From assembly GCF_035969385.1 (NCBI RefSeq), contig NZ_JAYKKJ010000007.1, forward strand, positions 1 through 64,000: DNA of 64,000 bases, written 5' to 3'. The notes under the pieces were generated by a model, which had not been told where the DNA came from, did not search any database, and saw only the letters and a list, made by a program, of their open reading frames with translations. Positions within the stretch are counted from its first letter, which is position 1. Every line of letters begins with the position of its first letter. Shown piece after piece: positions 18,374 to 27,584 of this stretch. This stretch comes from SELP01 sp035969385 (lineage in GTDB: Bacteria; Pseudomonadota; Alphaproteobacteria; Rhodobacterales; Rhodobacteraceae). Both the position numbers and the translations under genes were made by a program.

Positions 18374-18931
18374 ATGGAAGGCTTTACCATCATCGACGGT
18401 GTCGTCGCGGTCACGATCATCGTCTCCGCCCTTCTGGCCTACAGCCGCGGCCTTGTGCGCGAGGCATTGGCCATCGCGGGCTGGATCGGGGCCACCATCG
18501 TGGCCTTTATCTTTGCGGACCAAGTGCAGCCGCTAGTCAAGCAGGTGCCGGTCCTGGGCGATTTCATCGGCGACAGCTGTGAATTGTCGGTGATCGCGGC
18601 CTTTGCGGCGGTCTTTGCCGTGGCCCTTGTGATCTTCTCGATCTTCACGCCGCTCTTTGCTTCGGTGGTGCAGCGCTCGGCGCTGGGCGGGCTGGATCAG
18701 GGGCTTGGGTTCCTCTTTGGCGTGCTGCGCGGCATTCTCCTCGTGGCGGTGGCCTTCTTCCTTTACGACACGATCCTGTCCAGTCAGGACCTTGCCATGG
18801 TGGATGACAGCCGGTCGGCCAAGATTTTCCGCGGCATGACCACCAGTGTCGAGGATCAGAACCCCGAGGCGGCGCTGGGCTGGATCCAGTCGCAATATGA
18901 TCAGCTGGTCGGGGCCTGTTCGGTCGAATAA
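18374..18931 (+). CDS. cvpA: CvpA-family membrane protein
   Basis: A 185-residue inner-membrane protein of the CvpA family (colicin V production; general function uncertain). It has four predicted helices: FTIIDGVVAVTIIVSALLAY (positions 4-23) and later segments near 31-48, 75-95 and 112-134. The SRGLVREALAIAGWI segment after helix 1 and the GGLDQGLGFLFGVLRG segment before helix 4 are family hallmarks. It lies just upstream of purF, the same neighbour as in E. coli. A terminator follows at 18957. Confidence 0.88.
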   Translation: MEGFTIIDGVVAVTIIVSALLAYSRGLVREALAIAGWIGATIVAFIFADQVQPLVKQVPVLGDFIGDSCELSVIAAFAAVFAVALVIFSIFTPLFASVVQRSALGGLDQGLGFLFGVLRGILLVAVAFFLYDTILSSQDLAMVDDSRSAKIFRGMTTSVEDQNPEAALGWIQSQYDQLVGACSVE

Positions 18932-18956
18932 ATGTCCACAATAAGGGCAGGGATAT

Positions 18957-18984
18957 GGGGCCGCATCTGCGGCCCTTTGCTTTT
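18957..18984 (+). terminator. Terminator after cvpA
   Basis: GGGCCGCA-TC-TGCGGCCC (18958-18975) is a perfect eight-pair stem with a very short loop, followed by TTTGCTTTT. It lies 26 bases after the cvpA stop and separates radA-cvpA from purF. Confidence 0.8.
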
Positions 18985-19077
18985 GTGATCGGTTTGCATG
19001 TGATAGTTTGATGACATGCCCCGCCCGACCGACTATCAGGGGCGCAACTGCCCCAGACGGATTCGGAGCCCGACCCC

Positions 19078-20550
19078 GTGCGCACACAAATGCCCCCCGC
19101 CCATCCTTTCGACGACGACAAGCTGAAGGAGGAGTGCGGGATCTTCGGCGCCATTGGCGTTGCCGACGCGGCCAGTTTCATCGCGCTTGGCCTTCACGCC
19201 CTGCAACATCGCGGGCAAGAGGCCGGCGGGATCGTGACCCACGACCCCGAGACCGGCTTCAATCAGGCCCGCCGCATGGGCTATGTCCGTGACAATTTCA
19301 CCAGCGCCGAGGTGATGCAGCTTTTGCCGGGCACCATCGGCATCGGCCACGTCCGCTATTCCACCGCAGGCAACAAAGGCCAGACCGCGATCCGTGACGT
19401 TCAGCCCTTCTTTGGCGAGTTTTCCATGGGCGGCGCGGCGATTGCCCATAACGGCAATATCACTAACGCCGACGCGCTGCGCCGCGAGCTGGTCGAACGC
19501 GGGTCGATCTTCCAGTCCTCGTCGGACAGCGAATGCATCATCCACTTGATGGCCCGGTCCATGGGCCGGTCGATCCCGGACCGCATGGAAGAAGCACTGC
19601 GCAAGGTCGAAGGCGCGTTTTCCGTCGTCGCCATGACCCGGACCAAGCTGATGGGGGTCCGCGACCCGCTGGGCGTGCGTCCGCTGGTCCTTGGCAAAGT
19701 CGGGGAAAAGGGCTGGGCCCTTGCCTCCGAGACCTGCGCATTGGACATCATCGGCGCCGAGTTTGTGCGCGAGATCGAGCCGGGCGAGATGGTCGTGATC
19801 AACACCGAGGGCAAGGTCGAAAGCAACTTCCCGTTCCGGCCGCAGAAGTCGCGGTTCTGTATCTTCGAACATGTCTATTTCTCGCGCCCCGACAGCATTC
19901 TCGGTGGCCGGTCGGTCTATGAGACCCGTGAAAACATCGGTCGTGAACTGGCCAAGGAAGCCCCGGTCGAGGCCGATTTGGTCTGCCCGGTGCCCGACAG
20001 CGGCACGCCCGCGGCCATCGGATACAGCCTGCAATCGGGTATTCCCTATGCGATGGGGATCATCCGCAACCAGTACATGGGCCGGACCTTCATCGAACCG
20101 ACCGAGCAGATCCGCAACATGGGTGTGCGGCTGAAGCTGAACGTCAACCGCGCCCTGATCAAGGGCAAGCGGGTGATCCTCGTGGACGACAGCGTGGTAC
20201 GCGGCACCACCAGCCGCAAGATCAAGGAGATGATCCTTGATGCGGGCGCGGCCGAGGTGCATTTCCGCATCGCCTCTCCGCCGACGGCCTGGCCCTGTTT
20301 CTACGGGGTGGATACGCCGCAGCGTGAAAAGCTGCTTGCCGCGACCATGAGCGAGGAAGAGATGTGCAAGCATCTGGGCGTCGACAGCCTGCGCTTCATC
20401 TCGCTCGACGGGCTGTATCGGGCCGTGGGCGAGGCCGGGGGGCGCGACCCCAAGGCACCGGCCTATTGCGACGCCTGCTTCTCGGGCGAATACCCGGTGG
20501 CGCCGTCGGACATGATCGAAAAAGGGTTCGAACTGAAGGCAGCGGAATAG
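19078..20550 (+). CDS. purF: Amidophosphoribosyltransferase
   Basis: Catalyses the committed step of purine synthesis, glutamine plus PRPP to phosphoribosylamine. A short propeptide precedes the N-terminal nucleophile cysteine (EECGIFGAIG). The glutaminase domain contains HVRYSTAG and AHNGNI. The PRPP-binding motif VILVDDSVVRGTTS lies near residue 365. Cysteines in the C-terminal half (near SPPTAWPCF and YCDACFSGEYP) are the places where related enzymes hold an iron-sulfur cluster. Start: GTG at 19078 gives 490 residues; an ATG at 19090 (MPPAHPF) gives 486 and matches related proteins at least as well. The gene is single and convergent with gltX. Confidence 0.95.
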   Translation: MRTQMPPAHPFDDDKLKEECGIFGAIGVADAASFIALGLHALQHRGQEAGGIVTHDPETGFNQARRMGYVRDNFTSAEVMQLLPGTIGIGHVRYSTAGNKGQTAIRDVQPFFGEFSMGGAAIAHNGNITNADALRRELVERGSIFQSSSDSECIIHLMARSMGRSIPDRMEEALRKVEGAFSVVAMTRTKLMGVRDPLGVRPLVLGKVGEKGWALASETCALDIIGAEFVREIEPGEMVVINTEGKVESNFPFRPQKSRFCIFEHVYFSRPDSILGGRSVYETRENIGRELAKEAPVEADLVCPVPDSGTPAAIGYSLQSGIPYAMGIIRNQYMGRTFIEPTEQIRNMGVRLKLNVNRALIKGKRVILVDDSVVRGTTSRKIKEMILDAGAAEVHFRIASPPTAWPCFYGVDTPQREKLLAATMSEEEMCKHLGVDSLRFISLDGLYRAVGEAGGRDPKAPAYCDACFSGEYPVAPSDMIEKGFELKAAE

Positions 20551-20603
20551 CGGCCCGACGCGTCGGAGCACATTCCTTGCCGTCTTGGCGCGGGCGCCAG
20601 CCC

Positions 20604-20734
20604 GGGCCGCGCCCGACCCTCCCCCCGGGAGGGCGCATTGGCGATGTAGTGCGCAGCCAGCGCGACGCGTTTTTGCTGAAGGTCAGGCCCAAGCCAATCG
20701 CAGGACCGTGCCCACCCAGGGTCGGGCGCGGCCC
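20604..20734. repeat. G+C-rich nested hairpin, copy 3
   Basis: The outer arms GGGCCGCGCCCGACCCT (20604-20620) and AGGGTCGGGCGCGGCCC (20718-20734) are a perfect 17-base inverted repeat enclosing about 97 bases. An inner hairpin CCCTCCC-CCC-GGGAGGG lies at 20617-20633. The element fills the gap between the convergent purF and gltX genes. The text left of the first arm (GCCAGCCCGGGCCGCGCCCG) is identical in copy 4 at 34053. Confidence 0.8.
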
Positions 20735-20740
20735 TTGCTG

Positions 20741-22063
20741 TCAAACCGCCGGTTTTACCTGCATCAGCGCCATGACATCGGCCATTTCCGGGCCGCGTGC
20801 CTGACCGGTCACGGCCTTGCGCAGGGGCATGAACAGCCCCTTGCCCTTGCGGCCCGTCGCTTCTTTGACAGCCCCAGTCCAGCTGCCCCAGGTTTCAGCG
20901 GTGTAGGGCGGTTCGCCCAGCATCGACAGGGCGGTGGCCACGAACTCTGCGTCTTCTTCCGCCACGTCCGCCTGCGCCTTGCCGGTGAACACGTCCCACC
21001 ACGGGGCCATGTCCGACAGGTAGGTGATGTTTTCGCGCACGACCGACCAGAACTGTTCGGCCACCGTGTCCGGCACGCCAAGGGCGGCCACGTCACCGGC
21101 AACGGTCGCGAAGGGCTTTGCTGCGTTCACACGCGCGGTCAGCGGTTCCAGATCGGCGGGGTCAAATTTCGTGGGCGCCGCGCCGAATTTGCTCACGTCG
21201 AAACCCGCCACGACCTCGGACAGGTCGCCGCGCAGTTCAACCGGGTCCGACGACCCCAGCCGCGCCATCAGCGAGGTGATCGCCATCGGTTCGATCCCCT
21301 GTTCACGCAGGTCGCGCAACGCAAGGTTACCCAGCCGCTTGGACAGCTTTTCACCGTCCGGCCCGGTCAGCAGGGAATGGTGCGCGAAGCGGGGCACCGC
21401 ACCCCCCAGCGCCTGAATGATCTGGATCTGGGTCGCGGTGTTGGTCACGTGGTCGGACCCGCGCACGACGTCGGTGATCCCAAACTCCGTGTCATCCACG
21501 ACCGAGGCGAGGGTATAGAGGATCTGGCCGCTGTCCTTGATCAGCACCGGGTCGGATACGCTGGCTGCGTCGATCGAGATCGGGCCGAGAATGCCGTCCT
21601 CCCATTCGATCCGTTCCCAGTCGAGCTTGAACCGCCAGTGGCTGCCGCCGCGTTCTTCGCGCAGCCGGTTCTTTTCGTCCTCGGACAGGTTCAACGCGGC
21701 GCGGTCATAGACCGGCGGCTTGCCCATGTTCAGCTGTTTCTTGCGCTTGAGGTCCAGTTCGGTCGGAGTCTCGAAACATTCATACAGCCGGCCCATCTCG
21801 ATCAGCTTTTCCTTGGCCGCAAGGTAGCGGTCCAACCGTTCGGACTGCCGCTCGATCCGGTCCCAGTCAAAGCCAAGCCAAGTCAGACTGTCCTTGATCC
21901 CGTCCACGTATTCTTCCTTCGACCGTTCCTGATCGGTGTCGTCGATCCGCAGGATGAAGGTGCCGCCGTTCTGCCGGGCGATGGCATAGTTCATCAGCGC
22001 GGCGCGCAGGTTGCCGATGTGCAGCCAACCGGTGGGCGAGGGGGCGAAACGTGTCGTGGTCAT
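20741..22063 (-). CDS. gltX: Glutamyl-tRNA synthetase
   Basis: Class I aminoacyl-tRNA synthetase charging tRNA-Glu (in alphaproteobacteria often tRNA-Gln also, for later amidation). The 440 residues begin TRFAPSPTGWLHIGNLRAA, with the HIGH-equivalent HIGN at residues 16-19. EKLSKR near residue 239 is the KMSKS-equivalent. It lacks the SWIM-like zinc cysteines of E. coli GltX. Alphaproteobacteria commonly have two gltX paralogues, and the length and motifs fit the shorter one. Tight start at 22063; its upstream region is shared with a divergent zinc peptidase. Confidence 0.92.
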   Translation of the reverse strand: MTTTRFAPSPTGWLHIGNLRAALMNYAIARQNGGTFILRIDDTDQERSKEEYVDGIKDSLTWLGFDWDRIERQSERLDRYLAAKEKLIEMGRLYECFETPTELDLKRKKQLNMGKPPVYDRAALNLSEDEKNRLREERGGSHWRFKLDWERIEWEDGILGPISIDAASVSDPVLIKDSGQILYTLASVVDDTEFGITDVVRGSDHVTNTATQIQIIQALGGAVPRFAHHSLLTGPDGEKLSKRLGNLALRDLREQGIEPMAITSLMARLGSSDPVELRGDLSEVVAGFDVSKFGAAPTKFDPADLEPLTARVNAAKPFATVAGDVAALGVPDTVAEQFWSVVRENITYLSDMAPWWDVFTGKAQADVAEEDAEFVATALSMLGEPPYTAETWGSWTGAVKEATGRKGKGLFMPLRKAVTGQARGPEMADVMALMQVKPAV

Positions 22064-22126
22064 GGGTCTGGTCTCCTGTCGCGCTTGGCTCTTTCATACC
22101 GTAGCGTTTTTGTCCATATCCGGCGC

Positions 22127-22522
22127 ATGGACTTCACCGCGCCCACCTGTGACGAGATCGAGGAATTGGCCCGCGAAACCGTGGCGCAATTCCCCGATGT
22201 CTTTCGTGCGGCGGCCAAGGCGGTCGCGATCCGCGTGGCAGAATTCCCGGACGCAGAGATGCTGGCCGGGCTGGAGATGGACGACCCGTTCGAGCTGACC
22301 GGCCTTTATGACGGCATCCCGCTAACCCAGAAATCCAGCTTTGACCAACCCGAGGGGCCGGATGTGGTCTGGCTGTTCCGTCGCCCGATATTGGATGAAT
22401 GGGCCGGGCGGGGGGATGTGACCCTTGCCGACCTCGTGTCCCATGTGACGGTGCACGAGTTCGCCCATCACTTTGGCTGGTCGGATGCGGATATCGCCGC
22501 GATAGACCGTTGGTGGGAATGA
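22127..22522 (+). CDS. Zincin-like metallopeptidase family protein
   Basis: A 131-residue cytoplasmic protein of the small bacterial zincin family (DUF1025-like). HEFAHHFGWSD near residue 116 is the HExxHxxG zinc/catalytic motif. Family members share the layout: an acidic N-terminal helix (CDEIEELARETV), a central strand with ELTGLYDGIP, and the zinc motif close to the C-terminus. The substrate is unknown. It is divergent from gltX with a 63-base gap. The start at 22127 fits the family length; longer open frame upstream is antisense to gltX. Confidence 0.85.
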   Translation: MDFTAPTCDEIEELARETVAQFPDVFRAAAKAVAIRVAEFPDAEMLAGLEMDDPFELTGLYDGIPLTQKSSFDQPEGPDVVWLFRRPILDEWAGRGDVTLADLVSHVTVHEFAHHFGWSDADIAAIDRWWE

Positions 22523-22628
22523 TCCCGGCGCAAATGCGCAGGGGTTCTATGCAGAAATGCTGACTGGCCGGACCTTCGGACCGCGCTAGGCTTCTTTCCC
22601 GGGTAACGCCTTATCTGGGAGGTTTGAA

Positions 22629-23549
22629 ATGAAACTGACACGTCGACAGGCCATCAAGGCCGGGGCCGCGCTGCCCTTTGCAGCCGCTACTGCCACGGTG
22701 CCGGGCGCGGGGGCCGCCATGGGCCATGCCGCCCGCCTGCCGCAGTCCCGCGATTTCACCCTTGGCGATTTCAAGGTGACGACCCTTCTGGCCGGGTCGC
22801 GCCGGGTCGAGAACCCGAAGGGCATCTTCGGCCTCAACGTCGATGACGACACCTTTGCCGAAGTCAGCGCGGCGGCCCACATCCCGACCGATGTGGCGCA
22901 GTTCTTCTTTACCCCGACCGTGGTCAACACCGGGTCCGAGGTGATCCTGTTTGACACCGGGCTGAACGCCGGTGGCCTGTTGGATGCGCTGGCGGGTGCC
23001 GGATATGCGGCGGGGGATGTCACCCATGTGGTCATCACCCACATGCACGGCGACCATATCGGCGGGCTTGCGGATGACGCGGGCAACCCGACCTTCCCCG
23101 ATGCGGCCTATGTGACGGGGCAGGCAGAGTTCGATCATTGGGACATGTCCGGCAACGAAGGGTTCGAGGCCAAAGTGCGGCCGCTGGCCGACCGCTTTAC
23201 CTTTCTTGGGGACGGCGGGGCGGTCCGGTCTGGTATCACCGCCGTAGCCGCATACGGGCACACGCCAGGCCATATGGGCTATATGCTGGAATCGAACGGC
23301 GAACAGCTATTGGTGATGGCCGATACCGCGAACCACTACGTCTGGTCGCTTGCCTATCCCGACTGGGAGGTCCGGTTCGACATGGACAAGACCGCCGCCG
23401 CTGAAACCCGCAAGCGGCTTCTGGGCATGGCCGCCGCCGACAAGGTTCCGCTGATCGGCTATCATATGCCGTTCCCGGGCCTCGGCTATGTGGACACGCG
23501 CGGCGAGGGCGGGTTCCACTTTGTCCCGCATAGCTATCAATTGATGTAG
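22629..23549 (+). CDS. Exported metallo-beta-lactamase-fold hydrolase
   Basis: A 306-residue MBL-fold hydrolase with a twin-arginine signal (TRRQAIKAGAALPFAA, residues 4-19), so it is probably folded before export to the periplasm. Metal ligands are in THMHGDHIGG near residue 138, GHTPGHMGY near residue 216, the aspartate in VMADTANH, and the histidine in IGYHMPFPG near the C-terminus. Substrates in this family range from lactones to thioesters; none can be chosen from sequence. Monocistronic, with GGGAGG before the ATG. It lies 65 bases upstream of a sugar-phosphate kinase but no joint function is evident. Confidence 0.85.
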   Translation: MKLTRRQAIKAGAALPFAAATATVPGAGAAMGHAARLPQSRDFTLGDFKVTTLLAGSRRVENPKGIFGLNVDDDTFAEVSAAAHIPTDVAQFFFTPTVVNTGSEVILFDTGLNAGGLLDALAGAGYAAGDVTHVVITHMHGDHIGGLADDAGNPTFPDAAYVTGQAEFDHWDMSGNEGFEAKVRPLADRFTFLGDGGAVRSGITAVAAYGHTPGHMGYMLESNGEQLLVMADTANHYVWSLAYPDWEVRFDMDKTAAAETRKRLLGMAAADKVPLIGYHMPFPGLGYVDTRGEGGFHFVPHSYQLM

Positions 23550-23614
23550 GCCGACCTTGGCATCGGGGCCGAAACCGGGCATATGTTAGCGCCAACAGAA
23601 TCCCGGAGGCCCCG

Positions 23615-24574
23615 ATGCGCCCGATCCTTGCGGTCACGCTTAACCCTGCGCTTGATATCGCCACCTCGGTCAACCATGTGACCGCAGGGGTGAAGCTGCG
23701 GTGTGGTGCACCGCAGATGGACCCCGGCGGCGGCGGGCTGAACGTGGCCCGCGCGATCCATCTGTTGGGTGGGCAGGCCACGGCCTTTGTGGCGCTGGGT
23801 GGCCATACCGGGCAGAAACTGCGGGAACTGATCGAAACGGCAGGTTTGACGCTGGTGGTGCATCCCGCGCCGGGCGAGACCCGGCAAAGCCTTGCCGTCA
23901 CCGACGAGGGGCTGGGCGATCAATACCGGTTCATGCTGCCGGGGCCGGAGTGGGGCACGGCGGACCTTGCCAAGGCGTCCGAGGCGATCACGGCCGCATC
24001 CCCGGCCGACGCCATTGTCGTCCTGTCGGGCAGTGGGCCGCTGGGGGCCGCCCCTGACCTCTACCTTGATCTTTGCGCGGCGCTGGACGGCGACGGGCGG
24101 GATGTGATCGTCGATACCTCGGGCGCGGCCCTGCACCGGCTGGCCGAGGGGCAACACAAGATCAAGCCGTGGATCTTGCGGATGGATCAGGGCGAGGCCG
24201 AGGGGCTTGCCGGCCATGCGTTGCGGTCGAACGAGGAAACCGCCGCCTTTGCCCGCTACCTGCTGGTGCGCGGCGTGGCCGAAACCGTGATCATCGCGCG
24301 TGGCGCGCATGGGTCGGTTCTGGTGAATGCGGATGAAAGCCTAGCGGTCAAGGCGGCGACCGTCCCGGTCCGCAGCCGGGTCGGCGCGGGCGACAGTTTC
24401 GTCGGCGGTTTCGTCAAGGCGCTGGCCGAAGGCAAACCCCTGCGCGAGGCGCTGTCCTGGGGATCGGCCACCGCGTCGGCGGCGGTGATGACCGAAGGCA
24501 CTGAACTTTGCCGCCCCGAGGATGCAGAGCGGTTGCTGGCGGAATCCCCCGTGACCCCGGTTCAGGTGGGCTGA
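23615..24574 (+). CDS. PfkB-family hexose-phosphate kinase
   Basis: A 319-residue ribokinase-fold kinase of the 1-phosphofructokinase/6-phosphofructokinase-2 group. The N-terminal TLNPALDIA and PGGGGLNVARAI are signature 1. VPVRSRVGAGDSFVGGF near residue 258 carries the anion hole and catalytic base (GAGDS). It phosphorylates a sugar phosphate such as fructose-6-phosphate, fructose-1-phosphate or tagatose-6-phosphate; the neighbourhood does not decide which. Its end overlaps a convergent gene by 13 bases. Confidence 0.85.
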   Translation: MRPILAVTLNPALDIATSVNHVTAGVKLRCGAPQMDPGGGGLNVARAIHLLGGQATAFVALGGHTGQKLRELIETAGLTLVVHPAPGETRQSLAVTDEGLGDQYRFMLPGPEWGTADLAKASEAITAASPADAIVVLSGSGPLGAAPDLYLDLCAALDGDGRDVIVDTSGAALHRLAEGQHKIKPWILRMDQGEAEGLAGHALRSNEETAAFARYLLVRGVAETVIIARGAHGSVLVNADESLAVKAATVPVRSRVGAGDSFVGGFVKALAEGKPLREALSWGSATASAAVMTEGTELCRPEDAERLLAESPVTPVQVG

Positions 24575-24990
24575 ACCGGCCAGCGGCTGTTCAGGTCGTC
24601 CAGACCGGCGCGGATCAGCTCTTCCAGAACAGCCAGGTCCACATCGGCCAGCTTGGTGATGTAAAGGCAGGATTTGCCCTTCTTCCACTTGCCCAGCCGG
24701 TCAAGGATCGGGCCGAAATCCGTGTAGCCCGGCAGGATGTAGATCACCTGGTTCGCCTTGCGTGGGGAGAATCCGGTGGCAAGGAAATCCCCCTCGCGCC
24801 CGCTGTCATAGCGATAGTGGTATCGGCCGTATCCGATGATCGACGGCCCCCACATGCGCGGTTTGAAGCCGGTGACACGACGGAACAGGGTGTCCAGAAC
24901 CTGCGCGTCTTCCCGCCGCTGCGGATGATCCACGGCGGCGATGAAATCGGCGGGGTTGGTCGCGGTCACTTGGGTCTTGTTCTGGGCCAT
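24562..24990 (-). CDS. DUF1801 domain protein
   Basis: A 142-residue soluble protein of the DUF1801 family (YdhG-like alpha/beta fold). Visible family features are HPQRREDAQVLDTL near residue 22, KPRMWGPSIIGYG near residue 43, and KKGKSCLYITKLADVDL near residue 103. Function is not established. It overlaps the convergent kinase gene by 13 bases at the stop ends. It is followed upstream on the same strand, 33 bases away, by a 2-oxoglutarate oxygenase gene. Confidence 0.85.
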   Translation of the reverse strand: MAQNKTQVTATNPADFIAAVDHPQRREDAQVLDTLFRRVTGFKPRMWGPSIIGYGRYHYRYDSGREGDFLATGFSPRKANQVIYILPGYTDFGPILDRLGKWKKGKSCLYITKLADVDLAVLEELIRAGLDDLNSRWPVQPT

Positions 24991-25023
24991 GTTCCGCAGC
25001 CTAGCACGGGTTGGCCCGCCGCT

Positions 25024-25575
25024 CTAGCGGAAGGCAGGACCATGCGCCCAGATAGTCAGCGAATGGCGTTCGCCGCGCGTCACCGGGGTGACCCGGTGCA
25101 GCATGTAGCTGGGAAACAGGGTTGCGGTGCCGCGCGTCTTCGGCGCCTCGACCGCGTGACTTGAGGGCATGATTTCCAGCGTGCCGCCGTCATACCCCTC
25201 GGGCTCCGACAGTTGTACCACCATCGTCAGCTTGCGTTTCGACGCCAGTTGTCCGTCGCCAATATCGGAATGCCATGTGAAATGGCCCTCGCGTTCGGCG
25301 CCATAGCGGGCGACCTGCGCGCTTTCGGAAAAATCGGTGAGGGCAAAGTCAAAGACATCGCGGTTGGCGATCCGCACCACGTCGATGATCCGGTCCATGA
25401 CCCAATCCGCGCCTTCCACATCGTCCAGCCAGACCAGATCCGCACGGCGCAGATTGTGGTCGCGGGCCTGTCCGACAAGACGCGCATCCGACGCTTCGGC
25501 GGCGCGGGCGATGGCAACGATACGGTCGCAATCGGTGGCGGAAAACGCGGCATCGACCGAATGGATGGCGATCAT
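25024..25575 (-). CDS. 2-oxoglutarate/Fe(II)-dependent oxygenase
   Basis: A 183-residue prolyl-4-hydroxylase-like oxygenase. The iron ligands are H and D in FTWHSDIGDG near residue 102 and H in YMLHRVTPVTRGER near residue 160, with the arginine of TRGER or RHSL binding 2-oxoglutarate. The DGGTLEIM strand sits between them as in the P4H core. Small bacterial members hydroxylate proteins or peptides or act in iron stress (PiuC relatives); the substrate here is unknown. The ATG at 25575 opens the protein. Confidence 0.85.
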   Translation of the reverse strand: MIAIHSVDAAFSATDCDRIVAIARAAEASDARLVGQARDHNLRRADLVWLDDVEGADWVMDRIIDVVRIANRDVFDFALTDFSESAQVARYGAEREGHFTWHSDIGDGQLASKRKLTMVVQLSEPEGYDGGTLEIMPSSHAVEAPKTRGTATLFPSYMLHRVTPVTRGERHSLTIWAHGPAFR

Positions 25576-25679
25576 GGAAAGGGTCCGTCCTGAGTGAAGG
25601 AAGACCCCGCCTAGGGCCGGACCTGATACCGATCTTGTCTGTTTTCGACCTGAAGGTCTGTTTGCGCCCTAAATCCGCG

Positions 25680-26375
25680 TCAGCCCATGATCCGCTCGCG
25701 CAGGCTGCGGTGGCTGACAATCGGGCCTTGGTCGAAACTGTCCGTTGCCTTGCGCGTCGCCGGAACCGGGCGCGGGGCGCGGTGTGACCGGGCCGGGGTT
25801 GGCTGTGCCGTTGGTTCTGCGGTCTTGGGGGTGGCAAACAGATCGTCAAAGACCTTGTTCTTCGCGGCGTCAATGTCCTTATCCACCGGCTTCTGGTGCC
25901 GTGCCAGCAGGGCGCGCGCGGTCGAGGCACCGGCGGCATTCAGGATTTCGTCGGCCATTTCCCCGGCGGGGCCGTTCAAATGGGTCCAGCGGATCTGGAT
26001 CTTCTTGGCAAAGACCTTGCCCTTGCCGACCTTCACCTCGACCCATTTCGTCGTGGGAATCCACCAGATGCGCAGGGTCCGCACCTGCACGCCCTGAAGA
26101 TCGGACCACGGCCGTTTCGATTTCCCCATGACCGAGAACCCTTCCTCGTCCGCATAAAAGCTCGGTGCGGGACGCCAGAGGGCAAAGGCACAGGTGGCCG
26201 TGGCCCAAAGCCCGAACAGAAGCGACGCGCCGCCGATCAACGGGGAAAAGGCATCGGTCCCGCCCGAACCATTGGCAGCGCCGGCCATCAGGGCCTTGCC
26301 GAACAGGGCAAACCCGATCCCGATCCCGACGCCTGTGATCAGGTTCTGTTTGCGCGGAAAAAGAACAATGGCCAT
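25680..26375 (-). CDS. Membrane-anchored hypothetical protein
   Basis: A 231-residue protein with two N-terminal hydrophobic segments (about residues 12-34 and 47-64), then a PH-like basic beta-rich region (KRPWSDLQGVQVRTLRIWW near 88-106, given by its ends), then a Pro/Thr-rich linker and a basic C-terminal tail (SHRSLRERIMG). Short membrane proteins with a PH-like domain are common but no specific family is recognised. The start at 26375 is chosen because it gives the short cytoplasmic lead MAIVLFPRKQN; the frame upstream is hydrophilic and nonconserved. Confidence 0.7.
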   Translation of the reverse strand: MAIVLFPRKQNLITGVGIGIGFALFGKALMAGAANGSGGTDAFSPLIGGASLLFGLWATATCAFALWRPAPSFYADEEGFSVMGKSKRPWSDLQGVQVRTLRIWWIPTTKWVEVKVGKGKVFAKKIQIRWTHLNGPAGEMADEILNAAGASTARALLARHQKPVDKDIDAAKNKVFDDLFATPKTAEPTAQPTPARSHRAPRPVPATRKATDSFDQGPIVSHRSLRERIMG

Positions 26376-26461
26376 GAATGCCTCCCTCAAAATTCGTCCA
26401 AGGGTTGCAGGGGCATTCCGGCCGATTTCGACCGCATTCTGGGTATTTTTGGGGCGGCGGG

Positions 26462-27499
26462 CTAGGCTGGCGCGGGGCCAAGTGAATGACGCCACTTGAT
26501 CGTGGTTTCCAGTTCCTCGCCCGGTCCGGGGTCTTCGCCCGCCCGCAGCGCCAGAAGCCGCCGGGCCGCCCGCCGCCCCATTTCGCGGTGGGGAACGTGA
26601 ACGGTGGTCAGCCCCGGCGTCACGATTCCAGCAAGGTCGATGTCGTCAAACCCGGTGATCGACACGTCCTGCGGCACCCGCAGACCCATTTCCCGAGCCT
26701 TCATTAGCGCCCCGGCGGCAAACACATCGTTGCCGCACAAAACCGCGGTGGGGCGTGGCGTCTGGTCCATCAGGCGGGCGAACCGCTTTGCGCCATTGCC
26801 GATGGAATAGGTGGTTTCCTCGACCAACAGGTCAGCGGGGTCCAGCCCGTGATCGGCCAACGCGGCACAGATACCCCGGAAACGTTCGCGAGCCCGGTCG
26901 TTGCCTGCCCGTTCCGCAGTGATCACGCCAATGTCGCGATGCCCGCGTGCAAGGACCTCTTCGGTCAGGGCCTTCATCGCGGCGAAGTTGTCAAACCCAA
27001 CCGACTGCCGCCGCACCGAATTATCATGCACCCAGGCCACGACATAGGGAATGCCGCGCCGGTCCAGGAAATCGTAGGTCTGGGCGGTCCGGTCATGGCC
27101 GATGAGCAAGAGCGCATCAGCCCCCCGCGCGACAAGCGCCCTGATCTGGTCTTCTTCGCGGTCAGGGTCATAGCTGGATGACGCGACCAGAAGGGTGATC
27201 CCGTTGGTCTGCAATTCGTTCTGAAAGGCCTGAAGACCCCGGGCGAAGATGGCGTTCTCCATGGTCGGGATGATCGCGCCGAAGGTATTCGTGCGTTTCG
27301 CCGCCAGCGCGCGTGCCCCGAAATTGGGTGCATAGCCCAGGTCGCGGACGGCGGACATGACCCGCTGCTGTGTGCGTTCGCTGACCTGCCCGGGAGAGTT
27401 CAGACAGCGCGAGACCGTGGCCGTCGAAACGCCCGCCCGCGCCGCCACGTCTTCAAGCGTGGGGACCGCAGCAGTCAGGTCTCGGTCTTCCCTGGTCAA
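26462..27499 (-). CDS. LacI-family regulator of the TRAP/DHPS operon
   Basis: A 345-residue LacI-type repressor. The helix-turn-helix is LEDVAARAGVSTATVSRCLN near residues 16-35 and the hinge helix is NFGARALAAKRTNTFG. A periplasmic-binding-protein-like sensor domain follows. It is divergent from a small membrane protein and the TRAP transporter genes, and the gap holds two near-perfect palindromes with the TAAGCGCTTA-type centre that LacI regulators use. It most likely represses the import/oxidation operon until the sulfonate or a breakdown product binds. The inducer is inferred from gene context. Confidence 0.88.
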   Translation of the reverse strand: MTREDRDLTAAVPTLEDVAARAGVSTATVSRCLNSPGQVSERTQQRVMSAVRDLGYAPNFGARALAAKRTNTFGAIIPTMENAIFARGLQAFQNELQTNGITLLVASSSYDPDREEDQIRALVARGADALLLIGHDRTAQTYDFLDRRGIPYVVAWVHDNSVRRQSVGFDNFAAMKALTEEVLARGHRDIGVITAERAGNDRARERFRGICAALADHGLDPADLLVEETTYSIGNGAKRFARLMDQTPRPTAVLCGNDVFAAGALMKAREMGLRVPQDVSITGFDDIDLAGIVTPGLTTVHVPHREMGRRAARRLLALRAGEDPGPGEELETTIKWRHSLGPAPA

Positions 27500-27584
27500 G
27501 GCGGGGTTGGCTCCTGTTTGGCGGGACTGGCCCGGTTTCTATCCTTCTACATCGCGGTCAGAGGCGAGGTGTATCCCAAGATAC

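Noticed and set aside
20585..22126. Long plus-strand open frame covering the gltX gene
   Set aside because: Antisense to gltX with intact synthetase motifs. Only its final 132 codons (from 22127) encode a real protein, the zinc peptidase, in the same frame by chance.
22629..23549. Quorum-quenching lactonase
   Set aside because: The metal motif alone is shared by many hydrolases. Neither substrate nor neighbours support this function.
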